A stretch of 64,000 nucleotides of DNA, taken from positions 1 through 64,000 of the forward strand of contig NZ_JQLW01000011.1 of assembly GCF_000744415.1 (NCBI RefSeq), written 5' to 3'. Origin of the DNA: Ghiorsea bivora. Lineage in GTDB: Bacteria; Pseudomonadota; Zetaproteobacteria; Mariprofundales; Mariprofundaceae. This document shows positions 25,197 to 32,817 of this stretch, in pieces. The translations under genes and the position numbers were made by a program. Under the pieces are notes generated by a model. That model did not search any database and was not told where the DNA came from. It worked only from the letters and a program-made list of their open reading frames with translations. How positions within the stretch are numbered: position 1 is the first letter of the stretch; the number at the start of each line of letters is the position of its first letter.

Positions 25197-26402
25197 ATGA
25201 CTGATTCTTCAACTTACCAATTCATTGATACACCCCAAGCGCTGATTCCTGCTTGTGAGGTGTTAAAACAAGCCAAAGTCTTATGTGTGGACACCGAATT
25301 TCACCGTGAAAAGACCTATTATCCCCAGTTTGCCCTGCTGCAAGTTGGTTGCAACGATGGCGTTTATATTATCGACCCTGTTGCCATCAAAGACTTAAAA
25401 CCCCTTTGGGACATCATTACTGATCCCAACATTCTCAAAGTTTTTCACGCTGGTCGCCAAGACCTCGAAATTATTTTGGAACATGCAGGTGCATTACCGT
25501 TGCCCATGTTTGATACCCAAGTTGCCGCTGCATTACTGGGTTATGGTCAGCAGGTTGGTTTTGGCAACTTGGTGCAACGCATCACCCGAAAAGCTTTAGC
25601 CAAAGGTGAATCATTCAGCGATTGGTTGCGCCGCCCGCTAACCAAACAGCAAATGAAATATGCCGCTGATGATGTTATTTATTTGATGCCCATTTACCAA
25701 GCTCTCAAAGAAGAATTACAAGCCAAGAAACGCAGCACATGGCTGGATGAAGAACAGGCTATACTGACCAATCCTGATACTTATCACATTGATAAAAATG
25801 AAGTTTTTTGGCGGGTAAAAGGTGTCAACAAACTTAAACCCAAACATCTGGCAGTCTTGCGCGAGCTTGCCATTTGGCGCGAAGAACAAGCGCAAAAACG
25901 CGACATGCCGCGCCGCCGCTTGATTGCTGATGAACCTTTAATTGAAATAGCCAAACGCGACACTTTAAACATTGATGTGATGAAACGTATGCGCGGGCTC
26001 AATGAAGGTGTGATTCGCCGGTTTGGTGAAACATGGCTCAAGCTTTGGCAACAAGGCATGGATTGCCCCGAAGAAGACAGACCCAAGCTTTCATCACGCA
26101 AAAGCAACACTTCAGGCACAGATTTGCGCCTAGAATTGCTCGACACCTTACTTCGCCTCAAAGCCGATGAGGCCAGCATTTCTTCAACCATTCTTGCCAA
26201 CAAATCTGAGCTTTCCACCCTAGCCTCTTGGGGCAACAACCCCCATGGTGAACCACCTGAGCTACCCTGTTTACAAGGTTGGCGTGCAGAGCTTGTGGGC
26301 AATGCTTTGTTGCAACTATTACGCGGTGAAATTTGCTTGCGCCTAAACCCCAACACAGGTTTACCCGTGATTGATGATTATAAAGGTGATGCAACATCAT
26401 AA
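25197..26402 (+). CDS. rnd: Ribonuclease D
   Basis: A 3'-5' exoribonuclease that trims tRNA and other small RNA precursors. The DEDD motifs are visible: Exo I CVDTEFHREKTYYP, Exo II VFHAGRQDLEI with MFDTQVAAALLGY, and Exo III MKYAADDVIYL with the catalytic Tyr. The HRDC domain follows (about residues 205-290, with LAIWREEQAQKRDMPRRRLI). 401 aa is close to E. coli RNase D. I use ATG 25197; a GTG two codons before it is the alternative. Confidence 0.94.
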   Translation: MTDSSTYQFIDTPQALIPACEVLKQAKVLCVDTEFHREKTYYPQFALLQVGCNDGVYIIDPVAIKDLKPLWDIITDPNILKVFHAGRQDLEIILEHAGALPLPMFDTQVAAALLGYGQQVGFGNLVQRITRKALAKGESFSDWLRRPLTKQQMKYAADDVIYLMPIYQALKEELQAKKRSTWLDEEQAILTNPDTYHIDKNEVFWRVKGVNKLKPKHLAVLRELAIWREEQAQKRDMPRRRLIADEPLIEIAKRDTLNIDVMKRMRGLNEGVIRRFGETWLKLWQQGMDCPEEDRPKLSSRKSNTSGTDLRLELLDTLLRLKADEASISSTILANKSELSTLASWGNNPHGEPPELPCLQGWRAELVGNALLQLLRGEICLRLNPNTGLPVIDDYKGDATS

Positions 26403-26431
26403 TGGGCAATCCATGCCTTCCCAATCATGTC

Positions 26432-26452
26432 ATACCCAACGCAATTGGGTAT
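26432..26452 (+). terminator. Hairpin after rnd
   Basis: ATACCCAA-CGCAA-TTGGGTAT is a perfect 8-bp stem 30 nt downstream of the rnd stop. There is no following U tract, so it may be a weak terminator or an mRNA 3'-end stabiliser. Confidence 0.45.
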
Positions 26453-26536
26453 CCATTCACAACAAACTGGATTAATCTCCCGTGCAGCCTTGCTTTGCTG
26501 CTAGCTTTACGGAAATAACGCAATAGAGGTCATAAA

Positions 26537-27175
26537 ATGAAAATATTCTTTTCAGTAGGCGCAATGCCTCAAGTTGGTAAAAAAGCATGGCGATTGCAAA
26601 ATGATGGCACTTGGCGCAGATGCACCTTTGGTGAAAGCTTAAAAGAACATGATGCCAAGCTGACAGATAAAAAAGAAGTCAGCAACTGGATTAATGTACG
26701 CTTAGTTGAAGACAAGAAAACAGGTTTAAAAGTCAAAGGAAAAGTCAGGCTGCTTGATTTTTTTGTCAGCGGTATTGTCTCCTATGTGACCGTACACCGC
26801 TTCTCCCCAGCCCCTATCCCTGATAAAAACCAAATGATAAACGCCATCGCCCAAGCCGAAGTTGGCACACCTTGGTTATTGTATATCGACCTTGCAGGCA
26901 ACTTCCGTATGCTAAACAGCGAAGAAACACCCATTATTGCCAACCCAGACATCGCAGTGCGTGGTGAAATCGCTTCATCTGAAGCCTTTATGGGCAAGCA
27001 AGCTGCCCAAAACACCGAAAAGATGGACGAGCTTTACCTTCAATTCGTTGCAGGCTGGTTAACCCACTTAGAAACCCGTCGTTTATCAGTATTTATCCCT
27101 GAAACCAAAGATATTCATTCACTTGAAGATTGTATTGAGAAAATCCAAGCCTGGCAGCATGAGACCTTAGATTAA
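26537..27175 (+). CDS. Conserved-looking hypothetical protein (212 aa)
   Basis: I cannot assign this protein. It starts at an ATG with AGAGG nine bases upstream. It is soluble, with no signal peptide or transmembrane helix. Recognisable elements are a basic N-terminus (MPQVGKKAWRLQNDGTWRRC), a strand-rich middle, and an acidic helical C-terminus (DIHSLEDCIEKIQAWQHE). Base composition resembles the flanking housekeeping genes, unlike the AT-rich pocket after it. It lies between rnd and the frameshifted HEPN-like locus. Confidence 0.65.
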   Translation: MKIFFSVGAMPQVGKKAWRLQNDGTWRRCTFGESLKEHDAKLTDKKEVSNWINVRLVEDKKTGLKVKGKVRLLDFFVSGIVSYVTVHRFSPAPIPDKNQMINAIAQAEVGTPWLLYIDLAGNFRMLNSEETPIIANPDIAVRGEIASSEAFMGKQAAQNTEKMDELYLQFVAGWLTHLETRRLSVFIPETKDIHSLEDCIEKIQAWQHETLD

Positions 27176-27181
27176 GCCATC

Positions 27182-27738
27182 ATGAAAAAAAGAAATTAAA
27201 AGGTTATCCAGGGTGGACTTATCGGGAAATCTTAAACCCTACAACAGGAGAAAGAAAAAACAGGTATTTCTTCAAGCAAAAACCTGCGAAAAGGATTGTT
27301 TTAACAAGCAGACTAAGTCAACAGCTTGCTGGCTACGTATTAATTGAGAAAGATTTAAGAAACATCCTTGAGTGGCTTTCAAAAATAAATGACCTTATAC
27401 CTAAAGACCAAGCACCCACAAAAGGTAAACAATTTACTATTGCTACAGACAAAGAACTATATAGCGTTATAAAAGCCTTGTTTGTTGCTTTGGTATCCTT
27501 CTATGGAAAATGCTTTACTTCATGTGAAGGGAGAAGGGTAAAGCTTGAAAAAATCTGGGTAGATGAAAAGTTTCAAGAAGAGCATGAAACTCTAATCGGT
27601 TATCGCCATAATTTTACAGCCCATAGTGGAGCAGATAAATTTGAAGAAGTTAAAATTGCTGCTGTTTTAGACCCCAAAGAAAGAAGAGGAATGCTTCCAA
27701 TTCTAGTTAAAGAGCTAAAAACTTATGTCATATCCTGA
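27182..27738 (+). pseudogene. HEPN-like hypothetical protein, frame broken in an A-run near the start
   Basis: A long frame ends at 27738 but has no good start: the first start codon in it is a TTG at 27478. The ATG at 27182 leads into seven As (27185-27191) and then into the wrong frame. Adding one base in this run joins ATG to the full frame and gives a coherent 185-aa protein beginning with four lysines and KLKGYPGWTYREIL. The C-terminal half has YRHNFTAHSG, matching the R-X4-6-H pattern of HEPN ribonuclease domains. Options are a real inactivating indel, transcriptional slippage at the A7, or a sequencing error. The DNA here is visibly AT-richer than neighbours, suggesting acquisition. 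The HEPN call is tentative. Confidence 0.5.
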
Positions 27739-27865
27739 TGAAGAAGATAGCTTTAAAAAGCTAGTTATGAGCCTTCAGTCAAAAGTTCGAACAAAAATAC
27801 TGACGTTAGAAAAGAAAATTATAACTGATGATATAATAGCAAAAGGTAAAGAGTACTGGTACTAA
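27725..27865 (+). CDS. Small ORF (46 aa) overlapping the HEPN-like gene
   Basis: A 46-codon frame starts at ATG 27725, 14 nt before the end of the HEPN-like frame, and ends at TAA 27863-27865. The peptide is acidic at the start (MSYPDEEDSFKKLVM) and basic afterwards, ending KGKEYWY. Coupled translation from the upstream gene is likely. The two-gene layout with overlap is that of many toxin-antitoxin or small defence pairs, but order and sequence give no direct support for an antitoxin. No known domain. Confidence 0.45.
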   Translation: MSYPDEEDSFKKLVMSLQSKVRTKILTLEKKIITDDIIAKGKEYWY

Positions 27866-27907
27866 GTATGCACCTCCCTTTACACAAAATAAAAAAGGAC
27901 TATTTCA

Positions 27908-28708
27908 ATGTCTTCAATACCTAAGAAAATAATGACCATCAATATGAACGGTATTCGTGCTGCAACACGCAAAGGCTTTTGGGATTGGTTTGCCCCGCAA
28001 GATATTGATGTGCTTTGCATTCAAGAGCTGAAAGCCAAAGAAGAACAAATCCCCGAAGAAGCCAAGCCTGATGGATACTTTCGCTATTATCATATCGCTG
28101 AAAAAGCGGGATACTCAGGTGTGGCGCTGTATTCCAAGGTTGAACCTGATGCGGTGCATGTGGGGCTTGGCTCGATTGACTCTGATGTGGATTGGAGCGA
28201 CATGGATGCTGAAGGTAGGTTTGTCATGGCTGATTTTGGTAAACTTAGCATAATGAGCGTATATTTTCCTTCGGGTTCAAGCTCGGATGAGCGCCAAGCC
28301 ATTAAAATGAGTTTTTTGGAGCGTTTTCTGCCCTTGTTTAACCGCCTTAAAGATGAAGGGCGTGAACTGATACTGTGTGCGGATGTGAATATTTGCCATA
28401 AGGAAATCGACTTGAAAAACTGGCGTGGCAATCGCAAAAACTCAGGCTTTTTACCCGAGGAACGCGCTTGGATGGATGCGCTGATTGAAAAAAGCGGATT
28501 TGTGGACACATTCAGAACACTTTACCCTGAAAAAGAGCAGTATTCATGGTGGTCAAATCGCGGACAAGCCAGAGCCAACAATGTGGGCTGGCGCATTGAT
28601 TATCATATCGCCACACCTCAAATCGCCAGCAAATTTGAGAAGATTGAAGTCTATACTGATGCATGGTTTTCCGACCATGCGCCAGTATTGGCAACGCTTA
28701 AAGATTAG
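27908..28708 (+). CDS. xthA: Exodeoxyribonuclease III / AP endonuclease
   Basis: A base-excision repair nuclease that cuts 5' to abasic sites. The 266-aa EEP-fold enzyme has the metal-binding TINMNGIRAATRKGF (Asn) and QELKAKEEQ (Glu), the CADVNICHKEIDL catalytic Asp-Asn, and the WRIDYHIAT and WFSDHAPV pairs (Asp-His). The start follows GGA in a weakly purine-rich leader. The gene product acts with MutM, encoded about 600 bp downstream, in 8-oxoguanine repair. Confidence 0.95.
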   Translation: MSSIPKKIMTINMNGIRAATRKGFWDWFAPQDIDVLCIQELKAKEEQIPEEAKPDGYFRYYHIAEKAGYSGVALYSKVEPDAVHVGLGSIDSDVDWSDMDAEGRFVMADFGKLSIMSVYFPSGSSSDERQAIKMSFLERFLPLFNRLKDEGRELILCADVNICHKEIDLKNWRGNRKNSGFLPEERAWMDALIEKSGFVDTFRTLYPEKEQYSWWSNRGQARANNVGWRIDYHIATPQIASKFEKIEVYTDAWFSDHAPVLATLKD

Positions 28709-28717
28709 CACAGCAAA

Positions 28718-28754
28718 TTGACACGCAAGGTCTATGCGCATACTTTATGCGTAT
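28718..28754 (+). promoter_or_regulatory. ccdAB promoter with overlapping operator
   Basis: TTGACA (28718-28723), 17 bases, then TACTTT (28741-28746) makes a good sigma-70-type promoter. A near-perfect dyad ATGCGCATA-CTT-TATGCGTAT (28734-28754) covers the -10 box. Toxin-antitoxin operons of the CcdAB type are usually repressed by the CcdA-CcdB complex at such a site; this assignment is inference from position. Confidence 0.65.
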
Positions 28755-28767
28755 CGTGAGGTGTATG

Positions 28768-29010
28768 ATGAAAGTTTATGATATGAAAGCGCCCAAAAAA
28801 GCAGCTAATTTAAGCTTAAATAGTGATTTACTGGCACAAGCCAAAGCTTTAAACATCAATATTTCATCCACTGTGGAAAAGTCATTGGCTGAAGAAGTGC
28901 GCAAACACAAAGAAGCTGCATGGCTTAAAGAAAACAAGGAAGCTATTGAAGAACAGAATAGATTTATCAAAAAACATGGCTTATTTTCAGATAAGTACCG
29001 CGTATTTTAA
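28768..29010 (+). CDS. ccdA: CcdA-type antitoxin
   Basis: Antitoxin of a type II pair that neutralises the gyrase poison CcdB. The 80-aa form beginning MKVYDMKAPKKAANLSLNSDLL has a ribbon-helix-helix-like N-terminus (KAANLSLNSDLLAQAKALNINIS) and a C-terminal acidic/basic helix ending NRFIKKHGLFSDKYRVF, which resembles the CcdB-binding tail of F-plasmid CcdA. ATG 28768 has GAGG six bases upstream; ATG 28765 and an earlier codon are alternatives. The stop overlaps the toxin start by one base (TAATG-like), the tight coupling expected for a TA pair. The neighbouring operator supports autoregulation. Confidence 0.88.
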   Translation: MKVYDMKAPKKAANLSLNSDLLAQAKALNINISSTVEKSLAEEVRKHKEAAWLKENKEAIEEQNRFIKKHGLFSDKYRVF

Positions 29011-29321
29011 TGGCACAGTTTGATGTATATCCAAGCAAAGATAACAGCACGCCTTACCCACTATTTGTGGATATACAAAGTGAGCTATTAACATCATTGC
29101 ATACACGGGTTGTGATACCCTTAACCCCAATTTCTCTTCTCGAAACAAAAGTGCCTGATACGCTATGCCCTATCTTTCATTTAGAGCAAGGTGAATTTGT
29201 GCTCATGACACAGTTCATGTCCAGCATAGCCTCTTCTGCATTGGGGGCTCCCGTTGCCTCACTATCCAATTTTCGTGAAGATATTATTCGGGCTGCTGAC
29301 CTACTCATCACAGGTGTTTAA
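29010..29321 (+). CDS. ccdB: CcdB-type gyrase toxin
   Basis: Toxin of the pair, a 103-aa inhibitor of DNA gyrase. The order is that of CcdB: AQFDVYPSKDNSTPYPLFVDIQS at the N-terminus, RVVIPLTP, LCPIFHLEQGEFVLMT in the middle, and a helical C-terminus where F-plasmid CcdB ends with the gyrase-poisoning Trp-Gly-Ile. Here the final residues are LLITGV, so the Trp is absent; many chromosomal CcdB homologues vary there, and poisoning strength may be altered. It ends 2 nt before mutM, an insertion between repair genes that keeps mutM in line. Confidence 0.9.
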   Translation: MAQFDVYPSKDNSTPYPLFVDIQSELLTSLHTRVVIPLTPISLLETKVPDTLCPIFHLEQGEFVLMTQFMSSIASSALGAPVASLSNFREDIIRAADLLITGV

Positions 29322-29323
29322 CC

Positions 29324-30145
29324 ATGCCTGAACTTCCCGAAGTTGAAACGGTTGTAAAGGGTTTAAAGCCGCAAATTGGAGGCAAAGTTTTGCTGTCTGA
29401 TATGAATAGCGGTAAAAACCTGCGTTATCCCCTACCCAACTTTGCGGCTTGTCATGGCGCAACTTTAAAAAACATCGAACGCCGTGCTAAATATTTGCTT
29501 TTCCATTTTGACAACGGACAAACCCTAATATGGCACTTGGGTATGACGGGGCAGTTTCATGTTTTGAGTGGAGCAGAACCCGCAGCCAAACATGAGCATG
29601 TCTGCCTAGGCTTCAGTGATGGTTGCACCTTAAGATACCGCGACACCCGCCGCTTTGGTTATGCAGGATTATGCCAAACATCTGACTTGGAAACACACAA
29701 ATGGTTCAAAGACTTAGGCATAGAACCTTTAACCACAGACTTTGACGGGCAATACTTAAAAGGCAAACTTAGCTCACGCAAAACAAGCATCAAGCAAGGC
29801 ATCATGGATAATCATGTGGTGGTTGGTGTGGGTAATATTTATGTATCAGAAAGTTTATTTCGGGCAAAAATCAACCCTCAACAAACTGCGAACAGCATCA
29901 ACACAAGAAAACTGAACACTTTGGCAAAACATATCCAAGATGTGTTAAATGAAGCGATTATCGCGGGCGGAAGTACCATTTCTGATTTTGTGAAAGCCGA
30001 TGGAAAGCCGGGTTATTTTGCGCATAGCTTTAAGGTGTATGGCAGAGTTGGTGAACCTTGTCTTACATGCGACAAACCCATTCAAAAAATAGTGCTTGGT
30101 GGTAGGGCATCTTTCTTTTGTCCAAAGTGTCAGATTATAAAATGA
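29324..30145 (+). CDS. mutM: Formamidopyrimidine-DNA glycosylase MutM
   Basis: Bifunctional glycosylase/AP lyase for 8-oxoguanine and Fapy lesions. MPELPEVETVVKGL contains the catalytic Pro2 and Glu3. The helix-two-turn-helix follows (VVVGVGNIYVSESLFRAKINP), and the zinc finger YGRVGEPCLTCDKPIQ...FFCPKCQ closes the protein at residues about 240-270. The usual 270-aa size. The start is 2 nt after ccdB; without a ccdB-independent ribosome site visible, translation may be coupled to the toxin. Confidence 0.97.
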   Translation: MPELPEVETVVKGLKPQIGGKVLLSDMNSGKNLRYPLPNFAACHGATLKNIERRAKYLLFHFDNGQTLIWHLGMTGQFHVLSGAEPAAKHEHVCLGFSDGCTLRYRDTRRFGYAGLCQTSDLETHKWFKDLGIEPLTTDFDGQYLKGKLSSRKTSIKQGIMDNHVVVGVGNIYVSESLFRAKINPQQTANSINTRKLNTLAKHIQDVLNEAIIAGGSTISDFVKADGKPGYFAHSFKVYGRVGEPCLTCDKPIQKIVLGGRASFFCPKCQIIK

Positions 30146-30150
30146 TTCTT

Positions 30151-30253
30151 TTCAACCGCGAAGTACGCGAAGTTACGCAAAGTTTTTCTAAAGATAACAA
30201 AAACCACCTTAGTTCCTCTCTGCACACCTCTGCGTCCTCTGCGGTTCAAAAAT
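30151..30253. repeat. Paired CGAAG / CCTCTGCG interspersed repeat
   Basis: The gap between mutM and uvrC is filled by two arms, one with repeated CGCGAAG/TACGCGAAG units (30151-30186) and one with CCTCTGCGTCCTCTGCGGTT (30225-30246). Read on opposite strands they are imperfect inversions (AACCGCGAAGTACGCGAAG versus AACCGCAGAGGACGCAGAGG). Similar repeats are common in intergenic DNA of many bacteria. The uvrC start lies 4 nt beyond it. Confidence 0.6.
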
Positions 30254-30256
30254 AAC

Positions 30257-32092
30257 ATGTGGATAAAACCGCCCCGCCCATTAAATGAACTACCGACTGA
30301 ACCCGGTATTTATCAAATGTTGGATGAAAAGCGCAAGGTGTTGTATGTGGGTAAAGCGCGCAACTTGCGTAAGCGAGTATCCTCTTATTTTCAACGCAAA
30401 CCAGATGCTTTGCGCACCCAAGCTATGGTGGTGCTGGTGCGAGATATTGAGTTTAACACCACAGCATCCGAAGCCGATGCCTTGGTGCTTGAACACAATT
30501 TAATTAAACAAATCAAACCTCGATACAATGTATTACTCAAAGATTCCAAAACTTATCCGTATATTTTATTGCGTGATGAAATATTTCCACGCTTACAAAT
30601 GTATCGTGGTGACAGAAGCATTGCAGGTGAATATTTTGGCCCATTCCCGCACGCAGGCGCTGTACACACCACTATTCATTTGATGCAAAAGGCTTTTCAG
30701 CTTCGAGATTGTGAAGATAGCACTTTCCTCAATCGCTCACGCCCATGTATGCAATATCAAATTGGACGCTGCTCTGCGCCTTGTGTGGACATGGTCAGCC
30801 AAGATGAATATACCAAACAAGCCAGTGATGCACGTAGCTTCCTTAAAGGGCAAGACCAAGTTTTATTACAAGACTGGCAACAGCAAATGCTTGAAGCCGC
30901 AGCAAAGAAACACTTTGAACAAGCCGCCATGTTACGCGATAGAATCGCCGCATTACGCACCATTTTCGCCAATGCCGAACAAAGTGATTTACCCGAACAT
31001 GCCGATGTACTTGCCATTATCAGGCAAAGTCAGGGGGTAATGGCAGCGGTTGGGGTGCGCCGTGGCGGGCGCGATTTGGGTGTGCATACCATCAAAGTCA
31101 ATCAAGCATTGGAAGCCGATGATATTGAAATATTACAATCCCTTATCATTGAGCGATACAGACAAGAGCTCCCACCCAAACATATTCTATTGGCATGTGA
31201 TGAAACCCAACGCACCCCATTACAACACATCTTTAAGCTGCTTTACCCCAAATTAAAAATTCAGCTCTACTTCCCCAAACGAGGGACCCGCTTTGAGTGG
31301 CTAAAGCAAGTGGTCAACAGTGCTACTGAGACCTTAGCTGCCCGCAGCGGTCACAATCAAGAAGCTGCATTTAAAGCATTACAAACCATGTTAGGGCTTG
31401 AAAAAACGCCTGAATTGATTGCTGCCGTTGACAATGCACATTTGGGCGGCAAACAAATGTTATCCGCAATTGTTTACGCTGATAGCAACGGTGCGCGCAA
31501 GGATTTGTATCGCAAATATAAGTTAGATGATGCAAGCAAGAGCAACCCAGTGCTGCATGGCGATGATTATGCAGGTATGACCCAAGTATTAACCCGATTT
31601 TTTACCGCAATTCAAAGCAAGGACATGCCCAAACCTGATATTCTACTTATTGATGGTGGTAAAGGACAACTAAAAGCCGCCTTTGAAGCTTACCAAAACT
31701 TTAACCTAGATATCAAACTACTCGCTGTAGCAAAAGGCGATAAACGTAAAACAGGTGAGGAGACTTTATGGGCAGGCTGGGCTGATGCGCCTTCTCAACT
31801 CAAACAGGGTTTAAAACCAGGGCAACATGATGCTTCCTTGCTTCTGATTGCTCGAATCCGCGATGAAGCACATCGTTTTGCCAGTAAATATTTACAAAAA
31901 CGCCGCAAAAAAGCTGTGTTCAGCTCAAGTTTGGATGGTATTGAAGGTATAGGCACAAAAAAACGCACAGCCCTACTTCAACATTTTGGTGGTATCTCAG
32001 GTGTAAAAAAAGCATCACGAGAGCAATTAAAAGAAGTATCAGGCATGTCCGATATATTGGCTGACCGCGTATTCCAAACACTGCACAAATAA
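30257..32092 (+). CDS. uvrC: Excinuclease ABC subunit C
   Basis: UvrC makes both incisions in nucleotide-excision repair, acting after UvrA and UvrB. The GIY-YIG 3'-nuclease comes first (EPGIYQMLDEKRKVLYVGKARNLRKRV). Next are the UVR coiled-coil near residues 205-240, the RNase H-like 5'-nuclease with DNAHLGGKQML and LLIDGGKGQLKAA, and the tandem HhH domain at the C-terminus (GIEGIGTKKRTALLQHFGG). 611 aa is the normal length. It starts at ATG 30257, downstream of the repeat; no clean ribosome site is seen. Confidence 0.96.
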   Translation: MWIKPPRPLNELPTEPGIYQMLDEKRKVLYVGKARNLRKRVSSYFQRKPDALRTQAMVVLVRDIEFNTTASEADALVLEHNLIKQIKPRYNVLLKDSKTYPYILLRDEIFPRLQMYRGDRSIAGEYFGPFPHAGAVHTTIHLMQKAFQLRDCEDSTFLNRSRPCMQYQIGRCSAPCVDMVSQDEYTKQASDARSFLKGQDQVLLQDWQQQMLEAAAKKHFEQAAMLRDRIAALRTIFANAEQSDLPEHADVLAIIRQSQGVMAAVGVRRGGRDLGVHTIKVNQALEADDIEILQSLIIERYRQELPPKHILLACDETQRTPLQHIFKLLYPKLKIQLYFPKRGTRFEWLKQVVNSATETLAARSGHNQEAAFKALQTMLGLEKTPELIAAVDNAHLGGKQMLSAIVYADSNGARKDLYRKYKLDDASKSNPVLHGDDYAGMTQVLTRFFTAIQSKDMPKPDILLIDGGKGQLKAAFEAYQNFNLDIKLLAVAKGDKRKTGEETLWAGWADAPSQLKQGLKPGQHDASLLLIARIRDEAHRFASKYLQKRRKKAVFSSSLDGIEGIGTKKRTALLQHFGGISGVKKASREQLKEVSGMSDILADRVFQTLHK

Positions 32093-32153
32093 GTCTCTAC
32101 ATTGACTTTTACCACAGTCACACCTTAAACTTTTACATCATGAGGCATCAATC

Positions 32154-32817
32154 ATGAGCACCGACCATATAAAAATGAATATCGCAACAGCAGCAGACCA
32201 AGCTGAACTTGTGCGTATGCTTGCCATGCTTCGTCTGCGAAGTGACCTTGCTGCAAGCTCTAGGGGAATTACAGAACACTCTGTACTGGGATTTTCTGAG
32301 GGAGAATTGGTTGCTACCTGAAACATTGGTCATCCATATTGTCAGCGACTATTTTATTATGCGCAAAAATGGCGTGAAAGATAATGATATTTTTAAACAT
32401 TTGGATGTACAACGCCATTTGGAAGGTCATAAAAAAACCAATGCAGATAGCCCAAGCCTAAGCACCTATATTAAACAGCGTTTACGCATTGAGTTTCCGC
32501 AGCTTGCATCCTTAGAAGAAAAAGTCATTGATATGGAAACCTTATATGCCGTTTATTGGTTTACCAAAGCTTCTCGAAGTACAAAAGACTGGGAAAAAGC
32601 CGATACCTTTGCCAATAAAGTGATTTCTGATATTCACCAGCGTTATCAAGAAAGCAAAAAAGAACCTGAAGAAAGTATTGAAACACCCGTACAAGAAGAA
32701 AACAGCCCTGCAAAACAAACGCATACTGTAGCTATCAGTATTCTTGTTATAGCAATACTATGTGCAACAGCTTACTGGTTTCTATACTTGAACGGTTTAA
32801 AGTTTTTTAACCCTTAA
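32154..32817 (+). pseudogene. Tail-anchored membrane protein, probable single frameshift near codon 35
   Basis: ATG 32154 has GAGG eight bases upstream and opens a natural-looking frame (MSTDHIKMNIATAADQAEL...) that reaches a stop at 32321. A different frame, open from 32179 to 32817, takes over. It lacks a credible start and its first codons look un-biological (four consecutive Gln, then Cys-rich). The two read best as one gene with a +1 shift near 32240-32275, giving about 220 aa. The C-terminus has one hydrophobic helix (ISILVIAILCATAYWFLYL) followed by a short tail, typical of a tail-anchored or single-span inner-membrane protein. Function is unknown. A sequencing error is a real alternative. 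Its stop overlaps that of waaF on the other strand. Confidence 0.55.

Noticed and set aside
24886-25200. 104-codon frame upstream of rnd
   Set aside because: It overlaps the aspS start on the opposite strand, has no ribosome site and gives a low-complexity product.
26537-27175. A defence role for the 212-aa gene next to the HEPN-like locus
   Set aside because: Its composition resembles housekeeping neighbours, not the AT-rich pocket, and it has no motif to support the idea.
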